From contig NZ_CP135084.1 in assembly GCF_032229285.1 (NCBI RefSeq), positions 1,922,001-1,986,000 of the forward strand: 64,000 bases of DNA. Reading direction: 5' to 3'. Shown one piece after another: positions 40,263 through 50,196 of this stretch. The notes below the pieces were generated by a model. That model had not been told where the DNA came from. It searched no databases and saw only the letters and a list, made by a program, of their open reading frames with translations. Position 1 is the stretch's first letter, and each line of letters begins with the position of its first letter. The stretch is from Rheinheimera sp. MMS21-TC3. Lineage in GTDB: Bacteria > Pseudomonadota > Gammaproteobacteria > Enterobacterales > Alteromonadaceae. A program made the position numbers and the translations under genes.

Positions 40263-41434
40263 TGTTTAAATTCGCGATTTTAGGCACAGTTTGTAGCTTA
40301 TTGCTAAGCTCGGTAGTACAGGCAAAAGAACAACGTTGGTTTGAAGTTGAAATGATTGTGTTTAGTCAAACCCCTGCCGCCAACTCACAAGAAAAATTTG
40401 ACTTCCCTGTGACTCCAATTCGCCCTGGGCGCAGTATTGATTTAGTTACACCTTTATATCAGCCTGATATTTCGCCTCTGCTGGAAATAATTCCTCTTTG
40501 TACCACGCCAGCCACACAACCAGACGAGCAAGATCTATTAGCAGTTAAACCAGCTTATTATTACCAGTTGGTTAACTTATGTGTTTTTGAGCCACAAAAT
40601 AAACCTTGGTTGCTGCATAGCTTTATGCAAACTCGTTATTACGATAGTCAATTACCTATGCCACGACGAATTTCAGCGTTAATGGCAAGTAATGGTAAGC
40701 ACACTAACCAGCCTTATATAGTTGCGGCTGAGGCACTACAATTAACAGATATAGCCACCCGAATTCAAAACCAAACTGATAAAAGTCTTTTACTGCACAC
40801 AGCATGGCGCCAAGTTCCTGTTACACAACGCCGAGCTATTGCTAGTCATTGGTATGCCGGTGAAAACTTTTCAGATAAATTTGATTATTGGGGTCAACCT
40901 AAGCGGCTATCTGAACAACACAATACTGACTCTCTTTTATTGCAAGATGGCATAAAAACTGCACCTAATTTTCAGCTAAATGCAAATGATGCAAATGATG
41001 CAAATGCCATTGACCCTAATATAACGGACCTTAGCCAAGCTGATATCATTACTAATATCGAACAACTACTGGCACAGTTAAGTGCAAATTCACAACTACC
41101 TACACCTAAAAGAGCCATCGAGACTAATGATAACAGCTCGCAACCAGTTGCAGCTAAGTTAGGCAGTAAAGTGCCTGATTATACTTGGCAATTAGATGGT
41201 TTATTTAAACTTCATTTAGACCACTATTTATTTGTAAATGCAGAGTTTAACTTGCGACTGCCATCAGAAGATAGCTTGCAAACTATCTATGTTAAACAAA
41301 GTCGACGGGTTATAAGTGGTGAAATCCATTACTTAGATCACCCCTATCTAGGGATAATTTTACAAATACGCCGTTTTGAACCAGCGCAACTTGATAACGA
41401 AATCGAGCCAGAAATTGACCTGATACTGAATTAA
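40262..41434 (+). CDS. csiV: CsiV family periplasmic protein
   Basis: A 390-residue exported protein with a Sec signal (FAILGTVCSLLLSSVVQA / KEQ). It matches the CsiV family, which in Vibrio cholerae activates the LpoA/PBP1A peptidoglycan system during D-amino-acid stress and lies beside mfd, as here. Recognisable parts are RWFEVEMIVFSQT near the N-terminus, WRQVPVT in the middle, and YTWQLDGLFKLHLDHYLFVNAEFNLR with SRRVISGEIHYLDHPYLGIILQIRRFEP at the end. A variable linker (about 235-300) contains a short NDA repeat. Translation is coupled to mfd. Confidence 0.88.
   Translation: MFKFAILGTVCSLLLSSVVQAKEQRWFEVEMIVFSQTPAANSQEKFDFPVTPIRPGRSIDLVTPLYQPDISPLLEIIPLCTTPATQPDEQDLLAVKPAYYYQLVNLCVFEPQNKPWLLHSFMQTRYYDSQLPMPRRISALMASNGKHTNQPYIVAAEALQLTDIATRIQNQTDKSLLLHTAWRQVPVTQRRAIASHWYAGENFSDKFDYWGQPKRLSEQHNTDSLLLQDGIKTAPNFQLNANDANDANAIDPNITDLSQADIITNIEQLLAQLSANSQLPTPKRAIETNDNSSQPVAAKLGSKVPDYTWQLDGLFKLHLDHYLFVNAEFNLRLPSEDSLQTIYVKQSRRVISGEIHYLDHPYLGIILQIRRFEPAQLDNEIEPEIDLILN
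40982..41006 (+). repeat. 9-bp microrepeat inside csiV
   Basis: The unit GCAAATGAT is repeated 2.7 times, encoding Ala-Asn-Asp units in the linker. It stays in frame, so changes in copy number alter only linker length. Confidence 0.75.
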
Positions 41435-41533
41435 ATCAAGTATAAGGCTAAGTTTGCGTTATCATTACATCAATTACACAGCATAGGTCTTTTGCTTATG
41501 CTTTCTTATTTAAAGGCTGAAGGCTAAAATTAG

Positions 41534-42475
41534 ATGTCAATTAACTGGTTTCCGGGTCATATGCACAAGGCCCGTAAAGAAATTGCCGAAGTCATGCCAC
41601 AAGTCGATATTATTATCGAAATGTTGGATGCACGGATCCCCTTTTCAAGTGAAAATCCCCTAGTACCAAAGTTACGCCGTGATACACCTTGCATAAAAGT
41701 GTTAAATAAAGCTGATTTAGCCGATCCGGCATTAACTGCACGTTGGGTAGACTACTTTGACCAACAAGATGGTGTAAAAGCTATTCCTATTAGCCAACAA
41801 AATCCAGAGCAGATCCGCGCTTTACTTCAGCTTTGCGAAAGCATGATGCCACAAAGAAACCTTGAGCTTAGAGGTGCCAGGGCAATGATAATGGGCATCC
41901 CTAATGTTGGTAAATCAACCCTAATCAATATTTTAGCAAAAAGAACTATTGCTAAAACCGGTAACGAAGCCGGTGTTACAAAAATGCAGCAAAGAATAAA
42001 GTTAGATAACAATGTTATTTTAACCGACACCCCTGGTTTTTTATGGCCCAAGCTTAGCCCTCCAACATGTGGTTATCGTTTAGCAATTACCGGCGCCATA
42101 AAAGATACTGTGTTTGATTACGCCGATATTGCCATGTTTGCCGCCGACTATTTATTAAAAAACTATTCTGAAGCGGTTATGCAACGGTTTCAGTTAACTG
42201 AATTACCAGAAAATGATATTAGCTTACTTGATGCTATCGGTGTTAAACGTGGCGCCATGCGTAAAGGCGGCGTGGTCGACTTAGAAAAGGCAGGCACTAT
42301 ACTTATTACCGAGCTAAGAGCAGGCAACTTAGGTGGCATTACCTTAGAAACGCCAGAAATGGTCAGCCAAGAATTAATAGATGGCAAAGCAGAAGAAGCC
42401 GCCAAAGCGGAAATAAAAGCCGAGCGTGAGTTAGAACGCAAACGTAGAGCCCAACGCAAATATAACAAAAAGTAA
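41534..42475 (+). CDS. ylqF: Circularly permuted ribosome-assembly GTPase (YlqF/RbgA type)
   Basis: A 313-residue GTPase with permuted motif order: G4 NKAD (58-61), then G1 GIPNVGKST (121-129), then G3 DTPG (165-168). The N-terminus INWFPGHMHKARKEI is diagnostic of YlqF/RbgA, which matures the 50S subunit in Bacillus. E. coli lacks this protein, but some Alteromonadales and Vibrio-type genomes have it. The C-terminal tail is highly charged (KAEIKAERELERKRRAQRKYNKK) and probably binds rRNA. Monocistronic, with a terminator after it. Confidence 0.93.
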   Translation: MSINWFPGHMHKARKEIAEVMPQVDIIIEMLDARIPFSSENPLVPKLRRDTPCIKVLNKADLADPALTARWVDYFDQQDGVKAIPISQQNPEQIRALLQLCESMMPQRNLELRGARAMIMGIPNVGKSTLINILAKRTIAKTGNEAGVTKMQQRIKLDNNVILTDTPGFLWPKLSPPTCGYRLAITGAIKDTVFDYADIAMFAADYLLKNYSEAVMQRFQLTELPENDISLLDAIGVKRGAMRKGGVVDLEKAGTILITELRAGNLGGITLETPEMVSQELIDGKAEEAAKAEIKAERELERKRRAQRKYNKK

Positions 42476-42497
42476 TAAGCAATAATATGTAAACCAA

Positions 42498-42523
42498 ACA
42501 AGCAGCTTTATCGCTGCTTTTTT
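42498..42523 (+). terminator. Terminator after ylqF
   Basis: AGCAGC / GCTGCT stem with loop TTTATC and a T6 tract. Confidence 0.85.
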
Positions 42524-42599
42524 GTTCATTTAACACTAGTTATCAACGCATATTCAGGTATAATCCGCCGACTTTATTTTCACGATACTCTGAGCTTTT

Positions 42600-44003
42600 A
42601 TGACTGTACAGACCTTTGACCCGTCGCAAACTACGACACTTGAAACCGCCGCTAAAACACTCAAGCATCAAGTTAATACTGACTCAGCTAAAGGTCATAC
42701 TATTGGCTTTGTTAGTTTAGGCTGCCCAAAGAACTTAGTAGACTCTGAGCGTATTTTAACCCAGCTCAAAAGTGAGGGTTATCATATAGTGCCTAATTAC
42801 GATGATGCTGCTTTAGTTATTGTAAATACTTGCGGCTTTATCGATAGTGCAGTAGAAGAGTCACTGCAAACCATAGGTGAAGCTTTAGCTGAAAATGGCA
42901 AAGTAATAGTAACCGGTTGCTTAGGTGCTCGTGAAGACGAAATTAGACAAGTTCACCCTAATGTATTAGGGATTACAGGCCCCCATGCATATGAAAATGT
43001 TTTAGAGCAAGTACACCAGTTTGTACCTAAGCCAAAATATGATCCTTTTACTATGCTAGTACCTGATCATGGCGTTAAGCTTACCCCTAAACATTATGCC
43101 TATTTAAAAATATCTGAAGGCTGCAATCATAGATGCACCTTCTGCATTATCCCTTCAATGCGCGGAGACTTAGCCAGCCGCCCTATAGGTGAAGTGCTAG
43201 ATGAAGCCCAGCGTTTAAAGAAAGCTGGAGTAAAAGAACTTTTAATTATCTCACAAGACACCAGCGCCTACGGTGTAGACGTTAAATACCGCACTGGTTT
43301 TTGGAATGGTTCACCGGTTAAAACCTCTATGCTAGCGCTTTGTGAAGCCTTAGGGGAAATGGGTATCTGGGTACGTTTACATTATGTTTATCCCTACCCA
43401 CACGTTGACGAAATTATTCCGTTAATGGCCGCGGGTAAGGTACTACCTTATTTAGATATACCTTTTCAACATGCTAGCCCGCGTATTTTAAAACTGATGA
43501 AACGTCCCGGCCAAGCGGAGCGTGTACTAGAGCGGATTAAAAAATGGCGAGAAATTTGCCCTGAACTTACCATACGCTCTACTTTTATTGTGGGCTTTCC
43601 AGGTGAAACAGAACAAGACTTTCAAATGTTGCTCGATTGGTTAAAAGAGGCGCAACTTGATCGCGTTGGCTGCTTTAAATACAGCCCAGTTGAAGGTGCT
43701 AAAGCCAATGAGCTACCCGATCCCGTATCAGATGAAGTTATGGAAGAGCGCTATCATCGCTTTATGCAAACGCAACAAGAAATTAGTTCTGCTCGCTTAC
43801 AAGCCAAAATTGGCCGTGATATAGCCGTGTTAATTGATGAAGTGGATGAAGAAGGTGCTATTGGTCGCAGCTTTGCTGATGCACCAGAAATAGATGGCGT
43901 AGTATATTTAAATGGCGCCACTGATTTAAAGCCTGGCGATCTTATTACTGCTACCGTGGAACATGCCGATGAATATGACCTTTGGGCAACTCCTGTAAAA
44001 TAA
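42600..44003 (+). CDS. rimO: Ribosomal protein S12 methylthiotransferase RimO
   Basis: A radical-SAM enzyme that methylthiolates an aspartate of ribosomal protein S12. The 467 residues include the N-terminal MTTase domain with cluster ligands Cys42, Cys78 and Cys107, the radical SAM motif CNHRCTFC (Cys175, 179, 182), and a C-terminal TRAM domain. [12 protein letters not shown] separates RimO from the tRNA enzyme MiaB. About 34 extra N-terminal residues ([14 protein letters not shown]) resemble Shewanella RimO, supporting the chosen start. A perfect palindromic terminator follows. Confidence 0.97.
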   Translation: MTVQTFDPSQTTTLETAAKTLKHQVNTDSAKGHTIGFVSLGCPKNLVDSERILTQLKSEGYHIVPNYDDAALVIVNTCGFIDSAVEESLQTIGEALAENGKVIVTGCLGAREDEIRQVHPNVLGITGPHAYENVLEQVHQFVPKPKYDPFTMLVPDHGVKLTPKHYAYLKISEGCNHRCTFCIIPSMRGDLASRPIGEVLDEAQRLKKAGVKELLIISQDTSAYGVDVKYRTGFWNGSPVKTSMLALCEALGEMGIWVRLHYVYPYPHVDEIIPLMAAGKVLPYLDIPFQHASPRILKLMKRPGQAERVLERIKKWREICPELTIRSTFIVGFPGETEQDFQMLLDWLKEAQLDRVGCFKYSPVEGAKANELPDPVSDEVMEERYHRFMQTQQEISSARLQAKIGRDIAVLIDEVDEEGAIGRSFADAPEIDGVVYLNGATDLKPGDLITATVEHADEYDLWATPVK

Positions 44004-44036
44004 GACTAATCTAATAAACCTAGTTGTTAGATAGAA

Positions 44037-44065
44037 TTAAAAGGCAGTGTACACTGCCTTTTTTA
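44037..44065. terminator. Bidirectional terminator between rimO and M14 peptidase gene
   Basis: Perfect palindrome AAGGCAGTGT / ACACTGCCTT (44041-44060) flanked by A and T runs, between convergent genes. Confidence 0.88.
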
Positions 44066-44086
44066 ATTTAAGCTAGCCTCTTGCCA

Positions 44087-45877
44087 CTACAGCTCTATTA
44101 GAATTGGGTATTTTAAAAATTGCTGATCATAATAAGGCAGTTTTTGATAAAACCAATCATAACGGGCTCTAGGATCGGCTTTTAAAGCACTATTTTCTGC
44201 TAAAGCCTCAGCAAACTGCTGCTTTAGTTTAGGTTGTTGTTCTAATAAACGGTCGATTAGTGGCTCAATTGCGTAAGGCTCAAAATATTCAGTGCGTTGA
44301 AATAACCCTAACATAAAGCCCCATTTAAAAAAAGAATCAGGTGCTGTTGGCTCTAACAAAGCAACAGCTAAGCGGCCAAGTGGTTGATCGGTACTAACCC
44401 TCACCCAGCCTTGCTCTATACTATGTAAGCTTTGTTCACGGCTAAATTCAGCATCAGTAATAGTTAAACGGCTTTCAAATGGCTCTTTTGCAAAATGATA
44501 ATCGGTCACCGTTAATTGTTGAGCACTAATTTTTTGTGCTTTGTTAATTACATCAAACTTAATGCCATGTATACGCAAACGCTGGATAACCTCTTGCTGC
44601 TGTGGAGGGAGCCAATAAGCGGTTGGAATAGCAATATCTCTCTCTACTACATTTTGCCAATACACCGGTAAGTTGGCATATAAAGTGGGCTCTCCGGTCC
44701 ATTTTACATAAGTCGCTCCACTATATTCGCTGCTAGCTGTTTGATAACTTATACCTTTAAAGTTAATGAGTACTGGATTAGTATTATCGGTATAGCTTAA
44801 TACCATACGTTTAGGTCTAGCATGCTGATCAGCTTGTTTGGCTAACATTAACGCTTTACCTTGCTGATCCAATAATCCTAGTGTGGCTTCTAACAAAGTA
44901 TAAGTACCTAACACCCTTTGTTTGTAAGGCTTTAAACTGTGGTTTTCTACCAAAATAGTCGGTAAATGCCTAACGTCACCATAGCCATTAGAGTAGCGTG
45001 GTGTAGCTGTCCAGCCCGATAAGCCTTTAGCAAAGTCTTGACTATCTATGCCAAAAACTAAAGGCCCTGGGACATGGCCAGCTTGTTGTAAAGCTTGATC
45101 GATTGTCGGACGATATAGCTTAGTTAACCAACTTGCGCTATTAACGCTAATAGCAGCAGATGCATGGTTAAAGCCATAGGTAATATCATATTGATAATCT
45201 TCACCATCGGTAACATGAATGTCTAGATATAAATCGGGATCATATTTATTGATTAATTGCAGCATAGCTTGCATTTCAGGTGCATCTGCTTTGCTATAAT
45301 CTCGATTTAAATTCAAGTTTTGTGCCGTCGCACGCCAGCCTTGGATACTAGGGCCGCGTTGATTCATCCGGCTATAGGCAGAACGTCGTTCATGACCGTC
45401 CACTGAGAAAATTGGCACAAAAAGTAAATCAACATTCTCTAATAAGGCTTGCTTATCGCCATGAACAATATCACGTAACAACATTAACCCTGCGTCTTTA
45501 CCATCTATTTCACCACTATGAATACCTGCCTGCACTAACAGTAATGGTCTCTTAGTATTTTGGGCCATTTTAGCCAGTTGCTTACTGGCTTTTACCACAA
45601 ATATAGCTCTGCCCTGAGCGCTAGTACCAAACTGCTCCAGCTCTAACATATCTGAACTAGCAACTAACTTGTGTACATAAGCCATAGTAGCGGCATAATC
45701 TGGGCTGTCAGTTAACTTTGTTAACTCAGCGGGTGTGACCCAACTAGAAGCTGCACTTTGTATTAATTGCTCGCTTTGGCCTTGCCAAGCTTCTAAAGGC
45801 GGTAAAGTGTCGGCTTTTAATGACCAACAGGTTGCACTATTGATGACTAACAATAGCGATAATCCACTTAGTTTCAT
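44087..45877 (-). CDS. Secreted M14-family zinc carboxypeptidase-like protein
   Basis: A 596-residue exported protein with an N-terminal signal (LSLLLVINSATCWS). The M14 domain occupies about residues 55-345. Zinc ligands are His120 and Glu123 in AGIHSGEIDG and the His of LDIHVTDG; a Glu in LVENHSLKPY may be the general base. RMNQRGPSIQGWRATAQNLNLNRDYSK is also family-like. The C-terminal 250 residues form an extra domain of unknown role. The start overlaps the RND pump stop (ATGA), so it is the third gene of that operon, which is an unusual partner for an efflux pump. Confidence 0.85.
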   Translation of the reverse strand: MKLSGLSLLLVINSATCWSLKADTLPPLEAWQGQSEQLIQSAASSWVTPAELTKLTDSPDYAATMAYVHKLVASSDMLELEQFGTSAQGRAIFVVKASKQLAKMAQNTKRPLLLVQAGIHSGEIDGKDAGLMLLRDIVHGDKQALLENVDLLFVPIFSVDGHERRSAYSRMNQRGPSIQGWRATAQNLNLNRDYSKADAPEMQAMLQLINKYDPDLYLDIHVTDGEDYQYDITYGFNHASAAISVNSASWLTKLYRPTIDQALQQAGHVPGPLVFGIDSQDFAKGLSGWTATPRYSNGYGDVRHLPTILVENHSLKPYKQRVLGTYTLLEATLGLLDQQGKALMLAKQADQHARPKRMVLSYTDNTNPVLINFKGISYQTASSEYSGATYVKWTGEPTLYANLPVYWQNVVERDIAIPTAYWLPPQQQEVIQRLRIHGIKFDVINKAQKISAQQLTVTDYHFAKEPFESRLTITDAEFSREQSLHSIEQGWVRVSTDQPLGRLAVALLEPTAPDSFFKWGFMLGLFQRTEYFEPYAIEPLIDRLLEQQPKLKQQFAEALAENSALKADPRARYDWFYQKLPYYDQQFLKYPILIEL

Positions 45878-48800
45878 TGTTTATCCATAATTGCTGTAGG
45901 TGAATTTAGTTTATTCGGTGTCGGTATTTTAAAAACACTGCAGTATAACACCGGTAAAAACAATAAAGTTAACACTGTAGCAAAACCTAAACCAAACATG
46001 ATTACTACAGCTAAACTGGCAAAGAAGTCATCACCTAGTAACGGTAACATACCTAAAATAGTTGTTATTGCAGCCATAGATACAGGCCTTACTCGACTGA
46101 CTGCGCTATCAAATACAGCTGTAAATGCCTCTTTACCTTCTGCAAGTTCAAGGTTAATTTGCTCCACTAAGACAATACAGTTTTTAACTAACATACCCGA
46201 TAGGCTTAAAAAGCCTAATAACGCCATAAAACCAAAAGGCACACCGATAATTAATAAACCAAAACTAACACCTATTACCGCAAGCGGTACACAAGCCCAG
46301 ATAACAAAAGCACTACGCATAGATTTAAATAACAGCACCGTAATAATAAACATAACTAAATAACCAAAGGGTAAAGAGCTAAATAAAGCAGATTGGGCTT
46401 TTTGCTGTGCTTCATACTCGCCGCCCCAACTTAAAAAGTAGCCGGTGGGTAAAGTTATAGCTTCAATATCGGCTTTCACTCTAGATAACAGTGCTGATGC
46501 TGTATCTTGGCTTAAGTTATCATGATCAGCCATCACGGTAATAGTACGTTTACGATCGCGGCGCTGTATTTGGGCATCTTCCCATACCAAATCAAAGCCA
46601 GTAACCACTTGGGTTATAGGCACATAACGGCGTAATTTATTGCTGTAAACTTGTAAATCATATAAGGCATCTAAATTATTGCGCTCAGCTAACGGCGAGC
46701 GAGTAATAATAGGTAATAAATGTGTACCATCACGATAGATACCAACAGTGCGACCTATCATACTGGTTAGCAATACATCGTCGACATCTTGTTTACTCAC
46801 ACCTACTCGTCTGGCCATTGCTTCATTAAACTTTGGTCGAATAACTTTACTTCTAGCACGCCAATTATCATGAATATTAACCGCTTGACCATCAGCCTTT
46901 AATATTGCTTTAGCCTCACTGGCTAATTGCCGTAATACATCTGGATCGGCACCACTAAAGCGCGCCTCAATTTTAGCCGGTGTTGAAGGACCAACTTCTA
47001 ACCGTAATAGCTTTTGTTCAATATTAGGATAGTGCTGGTTAATATATTCACGTGTTTGTCGCATTAAACTTGGTACTAACTCATGATTATCGGCACGAAT
47101 AATTAGTTGGCTATAGCTTGGGAAAATTCTTTCTGGCTGATAGGTCAACATAAAGCGCTCTGCCCCGCGACCTGTGGTGCTGGCCACTGACTCAATACCC
47201 TCTATTGTTAACAAGTGCTGCATAATGCCATTGGTTTGCTCTGCAGCAAAAACGATATCTGTACCTTGTGGTTGCCATAAGTCGACTAAATATATCGGCG
47301 TATTTGAAGGCGGAAAAAACACCTGTTTTACGTTGGCAAAACCAATAACGGCTGCGATTAATAAGCTAAGAGTAACTAAGTAAGTGATAAAACGATAGCC
47401 TAATGCTTTAGATAAAGCCGCGCGGTAGATATTAAAGATAAAACCTTGATATAAAGCTACTTCTTTATCATCAGCCTGGGTATCAGTTGCATCTTGCTTA
47501 AATAAAACACTGGCAAAAAATGGCGTTAAGGTAATAGCCGTTACCCAACTAATTAATAATGAAACTAATAATACCCAAAATAAACTACCAGCAAATTCAC
47601 CACTGGCATCGCTCGATAAACCTATAGGGGCAAAAGCAGTAATGGCGATAATAGTCGCCCCTAATAATGGCCATTTAGTTTGCTTAACTATTAAGGCTGC
47701 TGCATCGGCTAACTTCAACCGCCGCTGCATACCTATAAGTATACCTTCGGTGATAACAATCGCATTATCTACCAACATGCCTAAGGCTATGATTAGAGCA
47801 CCTAGTGAAACCCGTTGTAATTCTATCTCCATTTGCTTCATAAAGATAAAAGTTCCTAGTACTGTTAGTAGTAATATTAGCCCGATTAAAATACCGCTGC
47901 GTAGCCCCATAAAAACTAACAGGACAACTATAACAATAGCCACGGCTTGCGCTAAGTTGATTATAAAACCAGAAACAGAATGCTCGACTTCATTAGGCTG
48001 ATTATAAATAGTGTCAATATTAATCCCAACTGGCTTATTATATTCTAACGCCGCTAAACGCTGCTTAACGGCCTCACCAGCATCCACTACGTTAACACCC
48101 CCCGTAAAAGCAATACCTAACGACAGCGCTGTTTTACCACCAAACCTGACTATATGATTAGGGATTTCAGTATGCTCTTTATAGACCCGAGCTATATCAC
48201 CCAGATAAATTAATTCTTTAGAATCTGGGCTACTAATTATTAGGGTTTCAAGTTCTTTAACCGATTGAAACTCTCCGGTTGGATAAATTCTTAAGCGTTC
48301 GCTATCTACCCGAATAGAGCCTGCATTTGCCACCATATTCTGGCTTTGCAATAAAGCTGCTAATTGCTGTGGCGCTACACCTAAAGCCGTTAACCTAGGT
48401 CTGGATATTTCAACAATCACTTGCTCTTGCTGTATGCCCCCTACCGCCACTTTTGCTACACCTGGCAATAGTACTAACTCTCGTCGTAAAAAATCGACAT
48501 AATCCCGTAATTCATCATAAGCATAACCTTCACCAGTAAAGGCATATAAAATGCCAAATACATCGCCAAAATCATCCTTAATTTGGGGTGTCTGTACCCC
48601 AGGTGATAAAGTAGGCTGTAAATCAGATACTTTATGCCGCAATTCATCCCATATCTGCTTTAAGGCTTTTGCCCGATATTGGTCTTTCATTTCAACCATT
48701 ATTTGGGACAAACCCGCTGACGATACTGACGTAACGTGCTGAACATAAGGTAGTTGTTGAATTGCATTCTCTAAAGGGTAGCTAACTTCTTCTTCAACTT

Positions 48801-48972
48801 GGGTTGGTGAGGCACCTGGGTAGGCAGTTATGATCATTGCCTGTTTTAAGGTAAATTGCGGATCTTCTAGCCGGCCTAAGCCCATATAAGCCATTATGCC
48901 GCCTAATAATAAAATGGTCGCAAATAACCAAGATGTGGTGCGATATTTAATAAAATAACGGGCAACATCCAT
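45874..48972 (-). CDS. RND-family efflux pump permease
   Basis: A 1032-residue inner-membrane proton-driven exporter with two repeats of one plus five helices and two large periplasmic loops. Helix 4 carries LGMLVDNAIVITEGI, with a single Asp followed by Asn where AcrB has Asp-Asp. A second signature is GFLSLSGMLVKNCIVLVEQIN in helix 10. This pattern fits HAE-type drug or small-molecule pumps other than the AcrB core group and excludes heavy-metal CzcA types. It is one base after the adaptor gene. No outer-membrane channel gene is nearby, so a shared TolC is inferred. Confidence 0.92.
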   Translation of the reverse strand: MDVARYFIKYRTTSWLFATILLLGGIMAYMGLGRLEDPQFTLKQAMIITAYPGASPTQVEEEVSYPLENAIQQLPYVQHVTSVSSAGLSQIMVEMKDQYRAKALKQIWDELRHKVSDLQPTLSPGVQTPQIKDDFGDVFGILYAFTGEGYAYDELRDYVDFLRRELVLLPGVAKVAVGGIQQEQVIVEISRPRLTALGVAPQQLAALLQSQNMVANAGSIRVDSERLRIYPTGEFQSVKELETLIISSPDSKELIYLGDIARVYKEHTEIPNHIVRFGGKTALSLGIAFTGGVNVVDAGEAVKQRLAALEYNKPVGINIDTIYNQPNEVEHSVSGFIINLAQAVAIVIVVLLVFMGLRSGILIGLILLLTVLGTFIFMKQMEIELQRVSLGALIIALGMLVDNAIVITEGILIGMQRRLKLADAAALIVKQTKWPLLGATIIAITAFAPIGLSSDASGEFAGSLFWVLLVSLLISWVTAITLTPFFASVLFKQDATDTQADDKEVALYQGFIFNIYRAALSKALGYRFITYLVTLSLLIAAVIGFANVKQVFFPPSNTPIYLVDLWQPQGTDIVFAAEQTNGIMQHLLTIEGIESVASTTGRGAERFMLTYQPERIFPSYSQLIIRADNHELVPSLMRQTREYINQHYPNIEQKLLRLEVGPSTPAKIEARFSGADPDVLRQLASEAKAILKADGQAVNIHDNWRARSKVIRPKFNEAMARRVGVSKQDVDDVLLTSMIGRTVGIYRDGTHLLPIITRSPLAERNNLDALYDLQVYSNKLRRYVPITQVVTGFDLVWEDAQIQRRDRKRTITVMADHDNLSQDTASALLSRVKADIEAITLPTGYFLSWGGEYEAQQKAQSALFSSLPFGYLVMFIITVLLFKSMRSAFVIWACVPLAVIGVSFGLLIIGVPFGFMALLGFLSLSGMLVKNCIVLVEQINLELAEGKEAFTAVFDSAVSRVRPVSMAAITTILGMLPLLGDDFFASLAVVIMFGLGFATVLTLLFLPVLYCSVFKIPTPNKLNSPTAIMDKQ

Positions 48973-48973
48973 C

Positions 48974-50077
48974 TTAAAGCCCCCTTTCTCGTACCCAAGG
49001 CCGTACTTGCTGTCCCTCTGATAACTGCTGTACCCCAGCGGTGACTATAGTGTCTCCTACTGCAATACCACTTATAATAGCCACGCCTGCATTAGTTAAC
49101 TCACCTACAGTTACGGGCCTTTTTGTTACTAAACCTTGCTTCTTATCGTATAACCAAACATAGCTTTGCTGTGAAGCAAGATTTTGCGCATCTGGCATAA
49201 AGATCGCGGTTACGGGTATATATAAAGCATTATTATTATTGCGGTTAACTTTGCTCATATCGACAATAACATTGGCTGTCATGCCGGATAACACATTAAA
49301 CTCTTCTGGCGACTTCATGCTAAACACGACTTTAAAGCTATTAGTACTTGGATCAGAGCGACTATCCCACTCACGTAAACTTGCCCTATATCGATACTCA
49401 GGGTGAGAGTCAAAAATAACTTCGGGTTGATAATCTACATCATGGCGAACATTAGAAATAACATCTTCAGGCACTTGGATCACAACATCAACATGACCAC
49501 GAACTTGCAACTCCATTATAGGTTGTTGTGCCGCAATATTTTCATGGTTTTCAACTAACAGACGGGAAATTGTCCCAGCAAAAGGGGCTTCTAAACGGGT
49601 ATAACTCAGAGCGGTTTTAGCGGCACTAAAATCTGCTTGAGCCACCTGTAATTGCGCTTTTATTTCATCGAACTGTGCTTGAGATATTAATTTTTGTTGA
49701 ATTAGCATTTGTGCTCGTTCAAATTGGGTTTGAGCTAAGTCATAGCGCGCACTGGCTTGATCTACTCGTAGTTTAAAGTCGGTATCATCAAGCCGAGCTA
49801 ATAATTGACCTTGTTCAACATTATTACTGGGCCGGCCACTTAGCTCTATCAACTTACCACTCACACGAAAGGTTAAATTTGCCCTTTTAGTGGGCTCTAC
49901 CACAGCTGGAAATTGTCTGGTTACGGCTAAATGTTCATTAGTGACAGTAAACAATTTAACTGGTCGAATAACACTAGGCTCTGCTGTCACTTCTGTGCTA
50001 TCGCAGCCTGTTAGCAACAAACCTAAGCCAACTATAACTAATGAGCAACTTAATGCCCTAATGAATATATTGCGCAT
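48974..50077 (-). CDS. RND efflux periplasmic adaptor lipoprotein
   Basis: The membrane-fusion partner of the pump downstream. I start at ATG 50077, preceded by a GGGAA ribosome site; the open frame extends 13 codons further but is not signal-like. The lipoprotein signal ends LGLLLTGC. The 367 residues show the barrel/lipoyl halves (KRANLTFRVSGKL, GQLLARLDDTDF ... LEAPFAGTISRLLVENHE), a helical hairpin at about 95-150, and the membrane-proximal domain. First gene of the adaptor-pump-M14 operon, 119 bases after uvrB. Confidence 0.92.
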   Translation of the reverse strand: MRNIFIRALSCSLVIVGLGLLLTGCDSTEVTAEPSVIRPVKLFTVTNEHLAVTRQFPAVVEPTKRANLTFRVSGKLIELSGRPSNNVEQGQLLARLDDTDFKLRVDQASARYDLAQTQFERAQMLIQQKLISQAQFDEIKAQLQVAQADFSAAKTALSYTRLEAPFAGTISRLLVENHENIAAQQPIMELQVRGHVDVVIQVPEDVISNVRHDVDYQPEVIFDSHPEYRYRASLREWDSRSDPSTNSFKVVFSMKSPEEFNVLSGMTANVIVDMSKVNRNNNNALYIPVTAIFMPDAQNLASQQSYVWLYDKKQGLVTKRPVTVGELTNAGVAIISGIAVGDTIVTAGVQQLSEGQQVRPWVRERGL

Positions 50078-50196
50078 AATTATTTCCCGAAGTAATAACA
50101 AGTGACTGCAAATCAAGATGTCTGACCAGTTGCCTATTTTGCCTAAATTTTAATATATATGCATGCTATTTCATAATAACTTGCTTTAATTAAAGA

